DNA of 11,009 nucleotides. It comes from Promethearchaeota archaeon CR_4. Lineage in GTDB: Archaea; Asgardarchaeota; Lokiarchaeia; Sigyniarchaeales; CR-4. Positions 1-7,509 of this stretch are shown here, in pieces (within the stretch, counting starts at the first letter, position 1; each line of letters starts with the position of its first letter). Made by a program: the position numbers and the translations under genes. Location of the stretch: assembly GCA_001940655.1 (NCBI GenBank), contig MBAA01000215.1:1-11009 (forward strand), given 5' to 3'. The notes under the pieces are model-generated. The model saw only the letters and a list, made by a program, of their open reading frames with translations, ran no database searches and was not told the origin of the DNA.

Positions 1-726
1 CGTGAAAATATTCAAGCGCTGGATGCTGTAATTGAAACACGAGACCTTCGCGTCTGCCACGTGCCATTTGAGGTCGTAATACCCATACGTGGTGTATTCT
101 CCACCCCCTTGGATGGTAACCTCGGGGGCGAAGTTGATGAAGCACTCCCCGTCCTTTGCATGGCCGGGCGTGACCTCTTCAGGCGATCCGGGTACCAAGT
201 CGTTGACGATGACGCGGAACGAGTACCACGGGGCGGTGAGGCTGGCCGGCGGGGTGAAATAGATGTCCGAGACGTTCGCCGTGTTGACTCGCCACGTCCC
301 CGAGGCGTTGGCCACCCCAACCACGTTCTGCCACGAATCCCCTGCCTGCCCCGTGTGGGCGTACATCTGCACGTAGTAGAAACCGCCGGCGGGGTTCACG
401 GTGCCGTCCGTGATCGTCCAGTGGATGGGCGTGAGCAAGGGACTCGGGTCGCCCAGGTTGTACCCGTTGTTCGGCGTCCTTTGTGCGTTCTTCCAATTGA
501 CATTCTCGCACTCGGCCACCTTGGTCACCACCGGCGCGTGGTTGTCGACCACCACCCGGTGCGTGAACGAACTGGTCAACCCCAACCCATCCGTCGCTTG
601 CAGGGTCACGAAGTGGATCCCCGCAGGCAACCAGAGGCCCGCCACGTCCACGTTGATGGTCGTCCCCTCGTGCCACGTGCCCCCGAGGGCAATGTCATTA
701 AGATAAGAAATCTCTTTAACTGACAT
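1..726 (-). CDS. Ig-like extracellular beta-sandwich protein, partial (runs off left edge)
   Basis: No stop codon interrupts 242 codons from the ATG at 726-724 to the window edge. The translation is rich in beta-strand patterns. Residues about 8-60 resemble the second half of an archaeal Ig-like repeat (GTWHEGTTINVDVAGL, then GIHFVTLQATDGLG and a VVVDNHAPVV linker). A second beta-rich region follows with HWTITDGTVNPAGG, YYVQMYAHTG, ASGTWRVN and APWYSFRVIVND. Such domains belong to secreted or surface-anchored proteins, probably for adhesion or binding. There is no signal peptide: the protein starts inside a domain, immediately after a stretch in the same frame that is blocked by a TAG at 777-775. 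The 5' part was therefore probably lost by rearrangement or insertion, and the ATG may not be a true start. The gene is clearly more GC-rich at third positions than the AT-richer flanks. The plus-strand open frame across the same bases is its shadow. Confidence is high that this strand and frame were selected as protein, lower that the gene is still functional. Confidence 0.75.
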   Translation of the reverse strand, partial: MSVKEISYLNDIALGGTWHEGTTINVDVAGLWLPAGIHFVTLQATDGLGLTSSFTHRVVVDNHAPVVTKVAECENVNWKNAQRTPNNGYNLGDPSPLLTPIHWTITDGTVNPAGGFYYVQMYAHTGQAGDSWQNVVGVANASGTWRVNTANVSDIYFTPPASLTAPWYSFRVIVNDLVPGSPEEVTPGHAKDGECFINFAPEVTIQGGGEYTTYGYYDLKWHVADAKVSCFNYSIQRLNIFT

Positions 727-1349
727 CAGCGGAAGTCCAGTTTTCTGTGGATTATGGTTTAATGCGGAATAATCCTAGAAAATGGTAGGGAATCTAAAGT
801 TGCGCACGAGATCATCCCGATTTTGGGAAGAGTGCCAAGGAATCGCGAGTTCCCGGTCAAAAAGCTTAGATCCTTCCCGTGATTCTTCACGGCATGACAT
901 CGCCCCAAACCCCCGTCGCAGAGATATTTCTGCCCAAATTTCCCCTATCAATCGATGTCACCACACATAACGTGGGTCCAGCAACATCCCCTCTAATCCC
1001 GCCCTGTCGCCCAAGCAATGAAGATCAATGTCCGGCGGCGAACGACATGACTGTTAGGGGCGTACGACTCATTATCCTGCGATTCGCCGCTTTTTCCCTG
1101 CATTTCTAGCATTTCCCGTCGTCGCTCGATTCCAATATGCTGGACATAGTCACCAATAGAATCCCTTGCGCCTAGATCACGGTTATCCCTTAAAAACCTG
1201 AGAACGGGTCATTCGAGGAATAACCCATCGAGGGGGTCATCCTTACGGGTCGGGGAACGTTCATCCGGATTGAAGGCTCTTCACTCGGAACGACTGATGA
1301 GATGAATGCACAATGCCACGAGGGTCGCTTCAGATGCGGCGGACCCGCT
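727..1349. other. Region without a convincing intact gene
   Basis: Several short open frames exist on both strands (782-970, 879-1109, 1190-1411), but none shows a recognisable domain, a promoter with a start codon at sensible spacing, or gene-like composition. The most coding-like stretch is on the minus strand at about 960-727. It has the same reading frame as the Ig-like gene and contains, for example, LAIPWHSSQNRDD, then a TAG at 777-775, then HNPQKTGLPLM running into that gene. It may be the remnant of an inserted element or of another gene fused to the truncated Ig gene; I cannot identify it. No tRNA, CRISPR or rRNA structure is visible. Confidence 0.5.
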
Positions 1350-1496
1350 CTATCGTGCTTGACTCTTGCGACTGCCGAAGAACCCGCGGATTTTAAAAAA
1401 CACGATGGCACCGACGAGCCCGACGCACAGCACGGGGTTGACCTTGAACAGGTACCCTGCGACGAGGAAGAGGATTAAGTAAGACATTATTGACAT
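1350..1496 (-). CDS. Small two-helix membrane protein, 48 residues
   Basis: ATG at 1496-1494, TAG at 1352-1350. Residues about 4-17 (MSYLILFLVAGYLF) and 21-34 (PVLCVGLVGAIVFF) form two hydrophobic stretches joined by a tight KVNP turn. The tail is strongly basic (KIRGFFGSRKSQAR), which suggests a small hairpin membrane protein with a cytoplasmic C-terminus by the positive-inside rule. The codons are GC-rich, like the neighbouring Ig-like gene. There is no Shine-Dalgarno sequence; an AT-rich patch (TTAAAG on the coding strand) lies about 25-30 bases upstream and could serve as a weak promoter element. No family is recognised. The main doubt is that a hydrophobic frame of this length can arise opposite an acidic open frame, and one does exist on the plus strand here. 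Confidence 0.45.
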   Translation of the reverse strand: MSIMSYLILFLVAGYLFKVNPVLCVGLVGAIVFFKIRGFFGSRKSQAR

Positions 1497-1718
1497 ATTC
1501 GTTGGATGTGGCAGAGACCTTTAATGCAGCAAAAGGGGGAAAGTGATAAGACCATTGTAGGGGGGGGATGCATGAGGGAGAAAATTCCTCCGATCAAGGA
1601 CTAACGCTAAATATTTCTTTCCTTTGGATGTAATCCGTGTAAAGAGTGCTGTAGCAAGGCCAAAATAATTTGCGCATGCATACCTCCATCAGAATTCGGC
1701 AACCCGCAAGCAACCCCC

Positions 1719-2348
1719 TTATTCTGGAATTTCTTCAAGTTCTTTAAACTTGGGTATTTCATCGATAATGGTGCGATTCATCATTCGAAAGAGTCGCCCC
1801 CTGCGATACCATTTTACAAGATACCCGATTTCTAGGATTAAATAGCAAGAGACAATTCCAATAGAAAGTGATGCAAGGAAGTTATAAATTTTGACGATTA
1901 GAACCAGTGGAACGAGCCCCTTGACTTTCACCTGTTCCGCCAATAAAAGGAATATGATGGATGCAACACAACAAAATATAACGAAACAATGCAAAATCAC
2001 CATCTTTTTTGCTTTTGTGTAATAGGTCCAATTTATTTGAAATAGCGATCCCCCGGGAATTCGTTGTGGTGTGGCAATGCGGGCTAGCGCAGCATTCCAA
2101 CGATTGATCGTGATAAATTGATATATCGTGAGGATATCGAGCAAAAATAACACTACAAACGCGTAGAAATGATGAGTCACCAGATCCGCACGAATCGTTA
2201 TCGAGAACGCATACTGCACGAGGCAGATGATGGACACCTCAATCGCGGAGATGACGACAATGAGGATGAGGCAAATGATGGGGAGAACACGCTCCCGGTG
2301 GATATTATTAACGGAATTCTGAATCAACTTATTATATGGTTCCTCCAT
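1719..2348 (-). CDS. Four-helix integral membrane protein, unknown function
   Basis: This is a 209-residue protein with four predicted membrane segments at about residues 21-48, 60-81, 115-138 and 143-178. The N-terminus is short and polar, the loop at 82-114 contains WNAALARIATPQRIPGG, and the C-terminal tail is charged (KWYRRGRLFRMM, then an acidic FKELEEIPE end). No catalytic motif or known family is recognised. The ATG at 2348 is well supported: it lies one base after the stop codon of the winged-helix gene and is preceded by GGAGGT with a 7-base spacing. The two genes are therefore almost certainly cotranscribed and translationally coupled. Pairing a small regulator with a membrane protein of unknown function is common in archaea; a sensor, transporter or regulator-tethering role is possible but cannot be chosen from the sequence. 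Confidence 0.85.
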   Translation of the reverse strand: MEEPYNKLIQNSVNNIHRERVLPIICLILIVVISAIEVSIICLVQYAFSITIRADLVTHHFYAFVVLFLLDILTIYQFITINRWNAALARIATPQRIPGGSLFQINWTYYTKAKKMVILHCFVIFCCVASIIFLLLAEQVKVKGLVPLVLIVKIYNFLASLSIGIVSCYLILEIGYLVKWYRRGRLFRMMNRTIIDEIPKFKELEEIPE

Positions 2349-2349
2349 T

Positions 2350-2649
2350 TCAATGACCTCCGGACGATTTTGGTTGATCCTTTAATTCACGAGACAACGT
2401 GATGATCCATTCAATGCGGTTCCTGCCCAAGGGCGTTAATTTAACGACATACCGGGTGCGTTCGCGCCAACTCTCCCCTTCAACTTGGAGATATTGCGCT
2501 GCCACGAGTTGGGTTATGTACTTTTCCCCAACTTCGGTTTGAAGTCCCACCGTGCCAAATAACTGGCTTTTGCTCATACCAAGTGATCCAGCCTTCAAGA
2601 TGGTATCTAAGATCTCACCAATGATGTAGAGGGCGGATCGATTAGGCAT
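2350..2649 (-). CDS. Winged-helix transcriptional regulator (HTH_45/ArnR1-like)
   Basis: This 99-residue protein fits an archaeal winged-helix fold. It begins ALYIIGEILDTILKAGSLGM (helix 1); MSKSQLFGTVGLQTEVGEKY is the turn and recognition-helix region; ITQLVAAQYLQVEG leads into the wing (RTRYVVKLTPLGRNRIEWI), which carries the typical TPLGRNRI pattern of this family, and a short C-terminal helix follows. The layout matches PF14947 (HTH_45, COG3432-like) DNA-binding proteins. A GTG at 2682 would extend the protein by 11 residues, but it directly abuts a TATA box (2683-2690). Transcription would then begin downstream of that GTG, so I chose the ATG at 2649, which leaves a leader of about 10 bases. 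The gene is first in an operon with the four-helix membrane protein and is divergent from the large secreted protein, so it may regulate itself, its partner or the divergent gene. This is inference. Confidence 0.85.
   Translation of the reverse strand: MPNRSALYIIGEILDTILKAGSLGMSKSQLFGTVGLQTEVGEKYITQLVAAQYLQVEGESWRERTRYVVKLTPLGRNRIEWIITLSRELKDQPKSSGGH
2356..2361 (-). promoter_or_regulatory. Strong Shine-Dalgarno for the membrane protein
   Basis: The coding strand reads GGAGGT, then 7 bases, then ATG. The motif lies within the last codons of the upstream winged-helix gene (its final residues GGH are encoded there), so it fixes the start at 2348 and implies translational coupling. Confidence 0.8.
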
Positions 2650-2682
2650 GGTGTTCGCTATTCTAACAATGTGTTGAGACAC

Positions 2683-2690
2683 TTTATAAA
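2683..2690 (-). promoter_or_regulatory. TATA box of the winged-helix/membrane-protein operon
   Basis: TTTATAAA matches the archaeal TATA consensus. Its centre lies about 37 bases before the ATG at 2649, so transcription would start near 2660 and give a very short leader. The motif is palindromic, so use in the plus direction cannot be excluded. Confidence 0.6.
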
Positions 2691-2706
2691 TTCAATACGG
2701 GAGCAT

Positions 2707-2719
2707 GGATAATTTATCC
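2707..2719. promoter_or_regulatory. Perfect 13-base palindrome between divergent genes, possible operator
   Basis: GGATAA-T-TTATCC is a perfect inverted repeat with one central base. It lies about 17 bases beyond the TATA box of the regulator operon and 64 bases before the start of the secreted protein. Its AT-rich core could also serve as a TATA element for the plus-strand gene. A dimeric winged-helix protein would suit such a site. The operator role is inferred from position and symmetry only. Confidence 0.4.
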
Positions 2720-2782
2720 GGAGTTCTTCTAATACGCGTCCTGCAAGTCATTATCTGAACGATAAGTTCCCTTTGTACGAGG

Positions 2783-5700
2783 ATGTCAAACATGTTCAGA
2801 ATAAGACTGCACGGGAAAATCATCTTCATTCTTTCCCTCTTTCTTTGCTCGACCCTCTATTGCGGGTTGATGACTTTTCCACCGAATTTTAGCGCCGATC
2901 AGGGTAATGATGTGTACGATACCTCTGGAAATGGGGCAGTTCCCCCGGGTAACGTCCGTACTGGTCAAATTCCTGGCGGGAGAATTATTACCCATCAGGA
3001 GGGTACATCCACGATCTTTGAGATCGTCACCGGGGATCAATTGTCCCTGTGCTTGAGTGATTCCGGCGTGGTTACTGGCATTGCGATTGATCAATATTCC
3101 CTGCTTCACGAGGCGCGCGAGCCATTCCTTCTCAACATCTTCACGAGTGCTCTAATGACCTCTCTCGGAGGGTCCGTCTTCCAGGTGAATGAAACCACCT
3201 TGCGGCAAGAGAGTCGGTGCGGGGATCTCTTCTTCCGCTGTGATTATGGGGTCTATCCTGAATACATCGCAATTGAAATCGGCCTTCAAACACTCCGCGC
3301 GACAAATTGCTCGCTCGATGTGGAGTTTTCCCTCCCGATCGATGCCACGGGGTGGAGCTGGTGGGATGGCTTACTTGCCAAGCGAACCATTAATCCTAAG
3401 GTAATGGTGTATGAAAATGTCACCTATCCCGATTCCTACATCACCGGTCCAGATTATGCTTACCTGTTAGGTCACGGGAAAATAAACAACCTTCCATTTG
3501 CCCTCCTTTCCAATGACATTTGTGGCATGGCGTATGCCATTGATCTCGGGTCGCCCGTGACGTATTTCATGGGGTATGATCTGGCCCAGACGAGCTTTTA
3601 TTCGGTATTCTCCCTCGGGTTATCAAACCTGCCGCTCAAGCTGCCGGGTCAAGCATCTATGCGGTTTCTCATTTACCGATCCGATCCCGCGTGGGGCTTG
3701 CGATCCACCGTTGACCGTTATTATGGGTTTTTCCCAGCCTATTTCGATAACTCCCGGTGTATCGCGGGCGCCCATGCATTCCAAGGCGATGCCGCATCAA
3801 ACATCCCCCCCGAAGTTGGCGTGAAATACGTGCAGGGGATGTATAACCGCTTTAACTTGAGCACCCCCTATGGGGGGTTGTGGGGTTGCGGCGCGTGGTC
3901 TGATGGACTCGTGGACGAATGCTCCGGCATCAAGAGTCTCCAGTATGTCGGTTATGGGTCGGCGATGGGTTTTACGTGCGCGCCGGAACAATTCAACCAG
4001 ACTGCGGCGATCCCCAAGATCCTCCTGAATCATGCAACCTCCAATGACACGATCAACCGGGATAATTATCGCACTACAATGAATACCTGGAGCTTGCCAG
4101 GGCCCTGGGGGCAAGCAAATTATAATTTTGAATGCGGGTGGTGGGGTTCAAATGCATCGGACGCGGGGTTAATCATCTCGGTTAACATGGATCCAGAGAT
4201 TGCAGACTACACGCCAATGGACTTCTTTTTCCAGTATAGCATTGACCCCGCTTTTCGAGACAATGCCCTCATTGGGATCTCAATCGATGGGTTGATGGCG
4301 GACTGCCAGGGGCCCCCACTTGGGGGATCAATGACCGATCTTAATGCCTCGCATTTCTGTTACGTGGATTACCCGCTGACTTATCTAAACACGACCCACG
4401 AACCCGCCATTAGTCTTATCGAAAGCTGCGTGGAAGGCCTCAAGTACCTGCGCACGCGGCTCCAGGTAGATTACGGACAGGATAAATTGATAAGTGGGAA
4501 CGTGGGATGCGCGTTCCCCCAAGGATTCTTCCAAGTCCCATACCTGGATGTCTTCATGATGGAGTCGTGGTTTGGCGCTGGGGGGTGGGGATGGGGCCCG
4601 GTAAATAATGAACCAGAGCTCGAACGCCTGCGGCTTATGGCAGACCAAAAAACCATATGTGGTCTTGATTATAATTCGGACTCGCGGGGAATTGTGGAAC
4701 AATACATGGAACGGTTGCTGCCTTACGCAATATTCCCCCAACCAGGTGGGAACTGGACGCGTGACCTCGATCTATACGAGAAATATGTCCCCATCTTTCA
4801 ACAACTACAGATGACTGGTTGGGAACCAATCACAGGAGCACGTGCTTCGAGTACCACGATACCCGCATCGGAATTGATTCTCGAAAGGTATGGGGCAAAT
4901 ACTCACAACGACCTTTATTTTGTCCTACGGGATATGCAGGACAAATGTGCTTTCCTGAATCAAAGTTCTCAAGTGCAAATTTCAATTCCAATGCCTGCTT
5001 TTGGTCTTGATGGCAATTATTTGATTGAAGAGCAAGTGAATAGTGTTATTATCCCATACACCATCGTACAAACCCCCGGTGGAACGATGATGGTGTGTGA
5101 CGTGACGATTCATGATGGTCAAAGTCAGGTATTCAGGGTTTTCAAACCAGATCTGGTTTCGACAAACCTCTTAGTCGATACCATCAATCCATGCGAGAGT
5201 AATGATATCCTCCTCTTGGCCCAAGGATCGTACATTTTTCCTCGAGATGCATCCTACAGGCCAGATCTCGGTTTAATTAGAGTGGGGTTCTTTGATGGCA
5301 AAACCCGCATCGGGGAGGGGATGTTCGAGGTAATCAACAGCACCCACTGGCAATCGCAAATTGTGGTTGATCCGGGGACAGTAAATACGTTGCGGAATCT
5401 TAGCGCGGTGGTCGATCCGGACGCGCAAGTCCCGGAATATCGGGAAGATAATAACATTGCCCACTTGGTGATGCAGTTACCGCTCTCTTGGCATTATCAG
5501 AAGCAGTTTATCGTGAATACCCTTGATCATGACAGACAAGATACGTTCGGGACACTTAGGGTTAATTTTACCGAACTCTTTAACGAGCTAGAAATTGGTG
5601 GTACCCTTGACAGGGACTCCATCCGGGTCTATTCCATCGACCTTCAACGGATAATCCCTTGCCAATTCTTGAAAGATTTCCTTAATGCATCCCCCGGAGG

Positions 5701-6610
5701 ACAACAAACTGGAGATGTAATCTTCCTGTTAGATGAGGTTCCCTCGCAAACCTCCCTAGAATATTACCTACTATTCGACACCCTCGAGCATGGCAAAAAG
5801 CCGCCCGCAATTGTCGCTTCAGCATTCACAGAAGTGAGTGAACGACACGTCCACCTCAGTTCAGGTCGCCTTAGCATCTTTTCACCGAGGAGCGGGGGCA
5901 TCCTGAAAATTCGGGACGGGATGACTGACGTCTGTTCTGACTTGGCATTTCACGGCTGTGCAATGCATGGGCAGCACGGTGGAAACCATACAAATCAAGG
6001 AGAGGTTTTTTTCTGGGGAATCGCCCTCGATACTGGCCCGCTGGCTGCTCGCGTCGTCCAACAGCAAGGTCCAAATGGCCCCTATGCCGAGAGCGGGACC
6101 GTTTTTACGGTGTACTACAATGGAGTAATAGGGGCGTCTGCTTATTTCCGCTATGCTGAAGCAGTTCCTTTTGACTGGATCACAGTCTCCGGCCTGGGTT
6201 TTCAAGGTGAGCCCCTGGATAATGGGGATACGACCCCTCCCAACATTGGGTTTTACTGGAATGCCACAGATCTGGTGTTTATTGCAAATGAAACCGCGCC
6301 CATCAATGTTTCTCAAGATGCAAGGGAGCACTGGTACGGGGCAAAATATAGCACGATTCACAATTTAGGCAGGAATACGCCCTTCACGGCCTTCGTTGCA
6401 AACGATCCCCGATGGACTAATGGCACAATCAGTCTCGGTACAATCAGTAATTTGGTTCCTGAGATCAAGGGAAATTTCGAGATTCTTAGTGATATAGCTC
6501 CCAACCAGTTGGAAACCTATTCAATATATTTTTTAGCAGGGATTTCGACCATGGATGAGATCACCTTTGCGAGCAGGTCGCTCCTTCCAATGGATGTTCA
6601 TTTTGTTTAG
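2783..6610 (+). CDS. Large secreted glycoside-hydrolase-like protein with CARDB and beta-sandwich domains
   Basis: This 1275-residue protein has an N-terminal signal sequence (basic RIRLHGK, hydrophobic core at about residues 13-30). Residues about 60-300 are beta-rich, like the N-terminal sandwich of some glycoside hydrolases. WGLRSTVDRYYGFFPAYF (304-321) leads into a probable TIM barrel (about 340-690). The barrel has a strand ending in GISIDG (Asp502), then HFCYVDYPLTY, then SGNVG and LDVFMMESWF (Asp589, Glu594). Asp502 and Glu594 are my inferred candidates for catalytic acids. Residues about 700-785 form a C-terminal sandwich and 787-898 a CARDB-type domain (PDL start; VDPDAQVPEYREDNN end). 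Residues 902-1002 resemble surface-protein sandwiches ending in YYLLFDT, and a last beta-rich part follows. About 20 N-x-S/T sequons fit an extracellular location. There is no C-terminal anchor. ATG at 2783 or 2792 could start translation; GAGG sits 9 bases before the second. The exact glycosidase family is not recognised. Confidence 0.85.
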   Translation: MSNMFRIRLHGKIIFILSLFLCSTLYCGLMTFPPNFSADQGNDVYDTSGNGAVPPGNVRTGQIPGGRIITHQEGTSTIFEIVTGDQLSLCLSDSGVVTGIAIDQYSLLHEAREPFLLNIFTSALMTSLGGSVFQVNETTLRQESRCGDLFFRCDYGVYPEYIAIEIGLQTLRATNCSLDVEFSLPIDATGWSWWDGLLAKRTINPKVMVYENVTYPDSYITGPDYAYLLGHGKINNLPFALLSNDICGMAYAIDLGSPVTYFMGYDLAQTSFYSVFSLGLSNLPLKLPGQASMRFLIYRSDPAWGLRSTVDRYYGFFPAYFDNSRCIAGAHAFQGDAASNIPPEVGVKYVQGMYNRFNLSTPYGGLWGCGAWSDGLVDECSGIKSLQYVGYGSAMGFTCAPEQFNQTAAIPKILLNHATSNDTINRDNYRTTMNTWSLPGPWGQANYNFECGWWGSNASDAGLIISVNMDPEIADYTPMDFFFQYSIDPAFRDNALIGISIDGLMADCQGPPLGGSMTDLNASHFCYVDYPLTYLNTTHEPAISLIESCVEGLKYLRTRLQVDYGQDKLISGNVGCAFPQGFFQVPYLDVFMMESWFGAGGWGWGPVNNEPELERLRLMADQKTICGLDYNSDSRGIVEQYMERLLPYAIFPQPGGNWTRDLDLYEKYVPIFQQLQMTGWEPITGARASSTTIPASELILERYGANTHNDLYFVLRDMQDKCAFLNQSSQVQISIPMPAFGLDGNYLIEEQVNSVIIPYTIVQTPGGTMMVCDVTIHDGQSQVFRVFKPDLVSTNLLVDTINPCESNDILLLAQGSYIFPRDASYRPDLGLIRVGFFDGKTRIGEGMFEVINSTHWQSQIVVDPGTVNTLRNLSAVVDPDAQVPEYREDNNIAHLVMQLPLSWHYQKQFIVNTLDHDRQDTFGTLRVNFTELFNELEIGGTLDRDSIRVYSIDLQRIIPCQFLKDFLNASPGGQQTGDVIFLLDEVPSQTSLEYYLLFDTLEHGKKPPAIVASAFTEVSERHVHLSSGRLSIFSPRSGGILKIRDGMTDVCSDLAFHGCAMHGQHGGNHTNQGEVFFWGIALDTGPLAARVVQQQGPNGPYAESGTVFTVYYNGVIGASAYFRYAEAVPFDWITVSGLGFQGEPLDNGDTTPPNIGFYWNATDLVFIANETAPINVSQDAREHWYGAKYSTIHNLGRNTPFTAFVANDPRWTNGTISLGTISNLVPEIKGNFEILSDIAPNQLETYSIYFLAGISTMDEITFASRSLLPMDVHFV

Positions 6611-6646
6611 GGGAGAACTCATTTCTAACGAAATTAAATTCCCAAA

Positions 6647-6668
6647 TTTTTTTAACCCTTCTATTTTT
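6647..6668 (+). terminator. T-rich archaeal terminator after the secreted protein
   Basis: A run of seven T is followed by a run of five T within 60 bases of the stop codon, without a stem-loop. This is the usual form of an intrinsic archaeal terminator. Confidence 0.55.
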
Positions 6669-6781
6669 CCATTGCATCAATCCCTTGAATGCTTTGAACA
6701 CATTCTAGTGTGTCATGAGTACACTATATTGAGGGGTCGCCTGAGATGTATACCCCAACCGAATCCGGGCAAAGACTCGCA

Positions 6782-6841
6782 ATGAGGAATTATTTCCGCG
6801 TGGCAATATGTGGAATTTGGGTGGAAGTTCCACCCACTTAA
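6782..6841 (+). pseudogene. Possible remnant of a small membrane-protein gene start
   Basis: ATG starts a 19-codon frame reading MRNYFRVAICGIWVEVPPT, then TAA. The 14 bases TTCCGCGTGGCAAT (6794-6807) recur at 7096-7109 in the same reading frame, where the product is FAFRVAIGVVIL. The shared FRVAI stretch suggests two decayed copies of related gene starts. The evidence is thin. Confidence 0.2.
6819..6835. repeat. Perfect 17-base palindrome
   Basis: GGGTGGAA-G-TTCCACCC has 8-base arms and a one-base centre, too tight for a good hairpin but well suited to a dimeric DNA-binding protein. It lies about 32 bases before an AT-rich, TATA-like tract. There is no intact gene beside it. Confidence 0.6.
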
Positions 6842-6857
6842 CCAGTAACTCAGCATC

Positions 6858-6898
6858 TCTTTGATGATTATATATATAATAAGATATGCTATCAAAGA
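6858..6898. repeat. Inverted repeat around an AT-rich tract
   Basis: TCTTTGAT (6858-6865) and ATCAAAGA (6891-6898) are exact reverse complements. They enclose 25 bases with an alternating AT core (TTATATATATAATAAG). This could be an old promoter with flanking operator halves or a small hairpin; nothing nearby decides. Confidence 0.4.
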
Positions 6899-7053
6899 AT
6901 CCGTCCATTTTGCCCTGCTACGCGGACGTCCTTGTATCTTGCCTGATTATTGAATCTCGCGCGCATGGGAAACAGGAACTTCCCCACCTTGATTAATCTC
7001 GCACTAGGGTTACACTTGGACATTTTTTTACCGTTGCAGTAACGGTGGGATAA

Positions 7054-7323
7054 TCTTGGTTTGAGTCGCCATCGTCTCACAAGGAGAGGTTTGCCTTCCG
7101 CGTGGCAATTGGCGTTGTTATCCTGATAGGGGTTTTACGCTCATGGATTAGTAGATCGGGGTGCGATTGAACGGTTGGCTCGCGGTCGAGGGCATAGATA
7201 ATCCTTGGCGCCTTAGTCGGGTTTGGCACGTGGGTAATTGATGAACCAAAAATGGGTTCTGTAATTATAGGGGGACTTTTGATTAACATTGGCATTAAAA
7301 ACGAGATTAGAACGTTGTTCTGA
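7054..7323 (+). pseudogene. Decayed small membrane protein
   Basis: One plus-strand frame reads KERFAFRVAIGVVILIGVL, then TGA (7168-7170), TAG (7195-7197), and then IILGALVGFGTWVID, EPKMGSVIIGGLLINIGIKN and a final TGA at 7321. The two hydrophobic, glycine-rich segments look like membrane helices. An AAGGAGAGG ribosome-binding-like sequence lies at 7081-7089, but no ATG follows in frame; a GTG at 7102 is possible. An uninterrupted minus-strand frame of 94 codons (7361-7077) covers the same bases, but its product has no recognisable features and looks like the antisense of the hydrophobic frame. The original family is unknown. Confidence 0.3.
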
Positions 7324-7357
7324 ATCCAAAAATCTTGAACGAAATAAACATTTAGAT

Positions 7358-7509
7358 TCATCCCGAGATGTTCACGATATCCTCCCCGCGAGACTGGTAG
7401 TTCTGGTCTATGTTTAAGAGTAAAGCGTGATTGGCATACATGAACACGAGGGGCACGGGACAGGATTCCGCGCGGTCAATGAGCGCCTTCTTCACGCACA
7501 CGTCATAAT
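7358..7509 (-). pseudogene. 3' half of a small gene cut by the insertion sequence
   Basis: Reading on the minus strand from the left end of the insertion sequence, the frame gives DVCVKKALIDRAESCPVPLV, FMYANHALLLN, and IDQNYQSRGEDIVNISG, then TGA at 7360-7358. The composition is gene-like and uses GC-rich codons. It has no start codon of its own; the frame continues into the insertion sequence and meets TAA. If the element is removed, the frame joins exactly to the fragment at 8911-8794. The product is not recognised. Confidence 0.55.

Larger units (their letters stand above)
6669..7053. other. Gene-poor region with palindromes and a remnant reading frame
   Basis: No intact gene is supported. 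The stretch contains a perfect 17-base palindrome (6819-6835), an AT-rich tract (6867-6884) bracketed by an 8-base inverted repeat, and a short frame at 6782-6841. Open frames on the minus strand (6705-6908, 6892-7080) show no recognisable motifs. A 36-residue plus-strand frame from an ATG at 6886 follows the AT tract but has no recognisable content. Confidence 0.5.

Noticed and set aside
61..723. Long plus-strand open frame of 220 codons.
   Set aside because: It is arginine- and proline-rich with no domain pattern, and mirrors the GC-rich minus-strand Ig-like gene.
1190..1411. 73-codon minus-strand frame overlapping the small membrane gene.
   Set aside because: No recognisable pattern; it uses a different frame over the better-supported 48-residue gene and the empty region beside it.
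2650..2682. GTG start at 2682 for the winged-helix regulator, adding 11 residues.
   Set aside because: The GTG abuts the TATA box, so it would lie upstream of the transcription start set by that box.
2842..2872. Lipoprotein signal (Cys residues in the N-terminal hydrophobic region of the secreted protein).
   Set aside because: The sequence around the cysteines (SLFLC, TLYCG) does not fit the lipobox L-[AS]-[GA]-C.
7077..7361. Uninterrupted 94-codon minus-strand frame.
   Set aside because: Its product shows no motif, and the opposite strand gives two coherent membrane helices. I kept the plus-strand remnant at low confidence, but this frame cannot be fully excluded.
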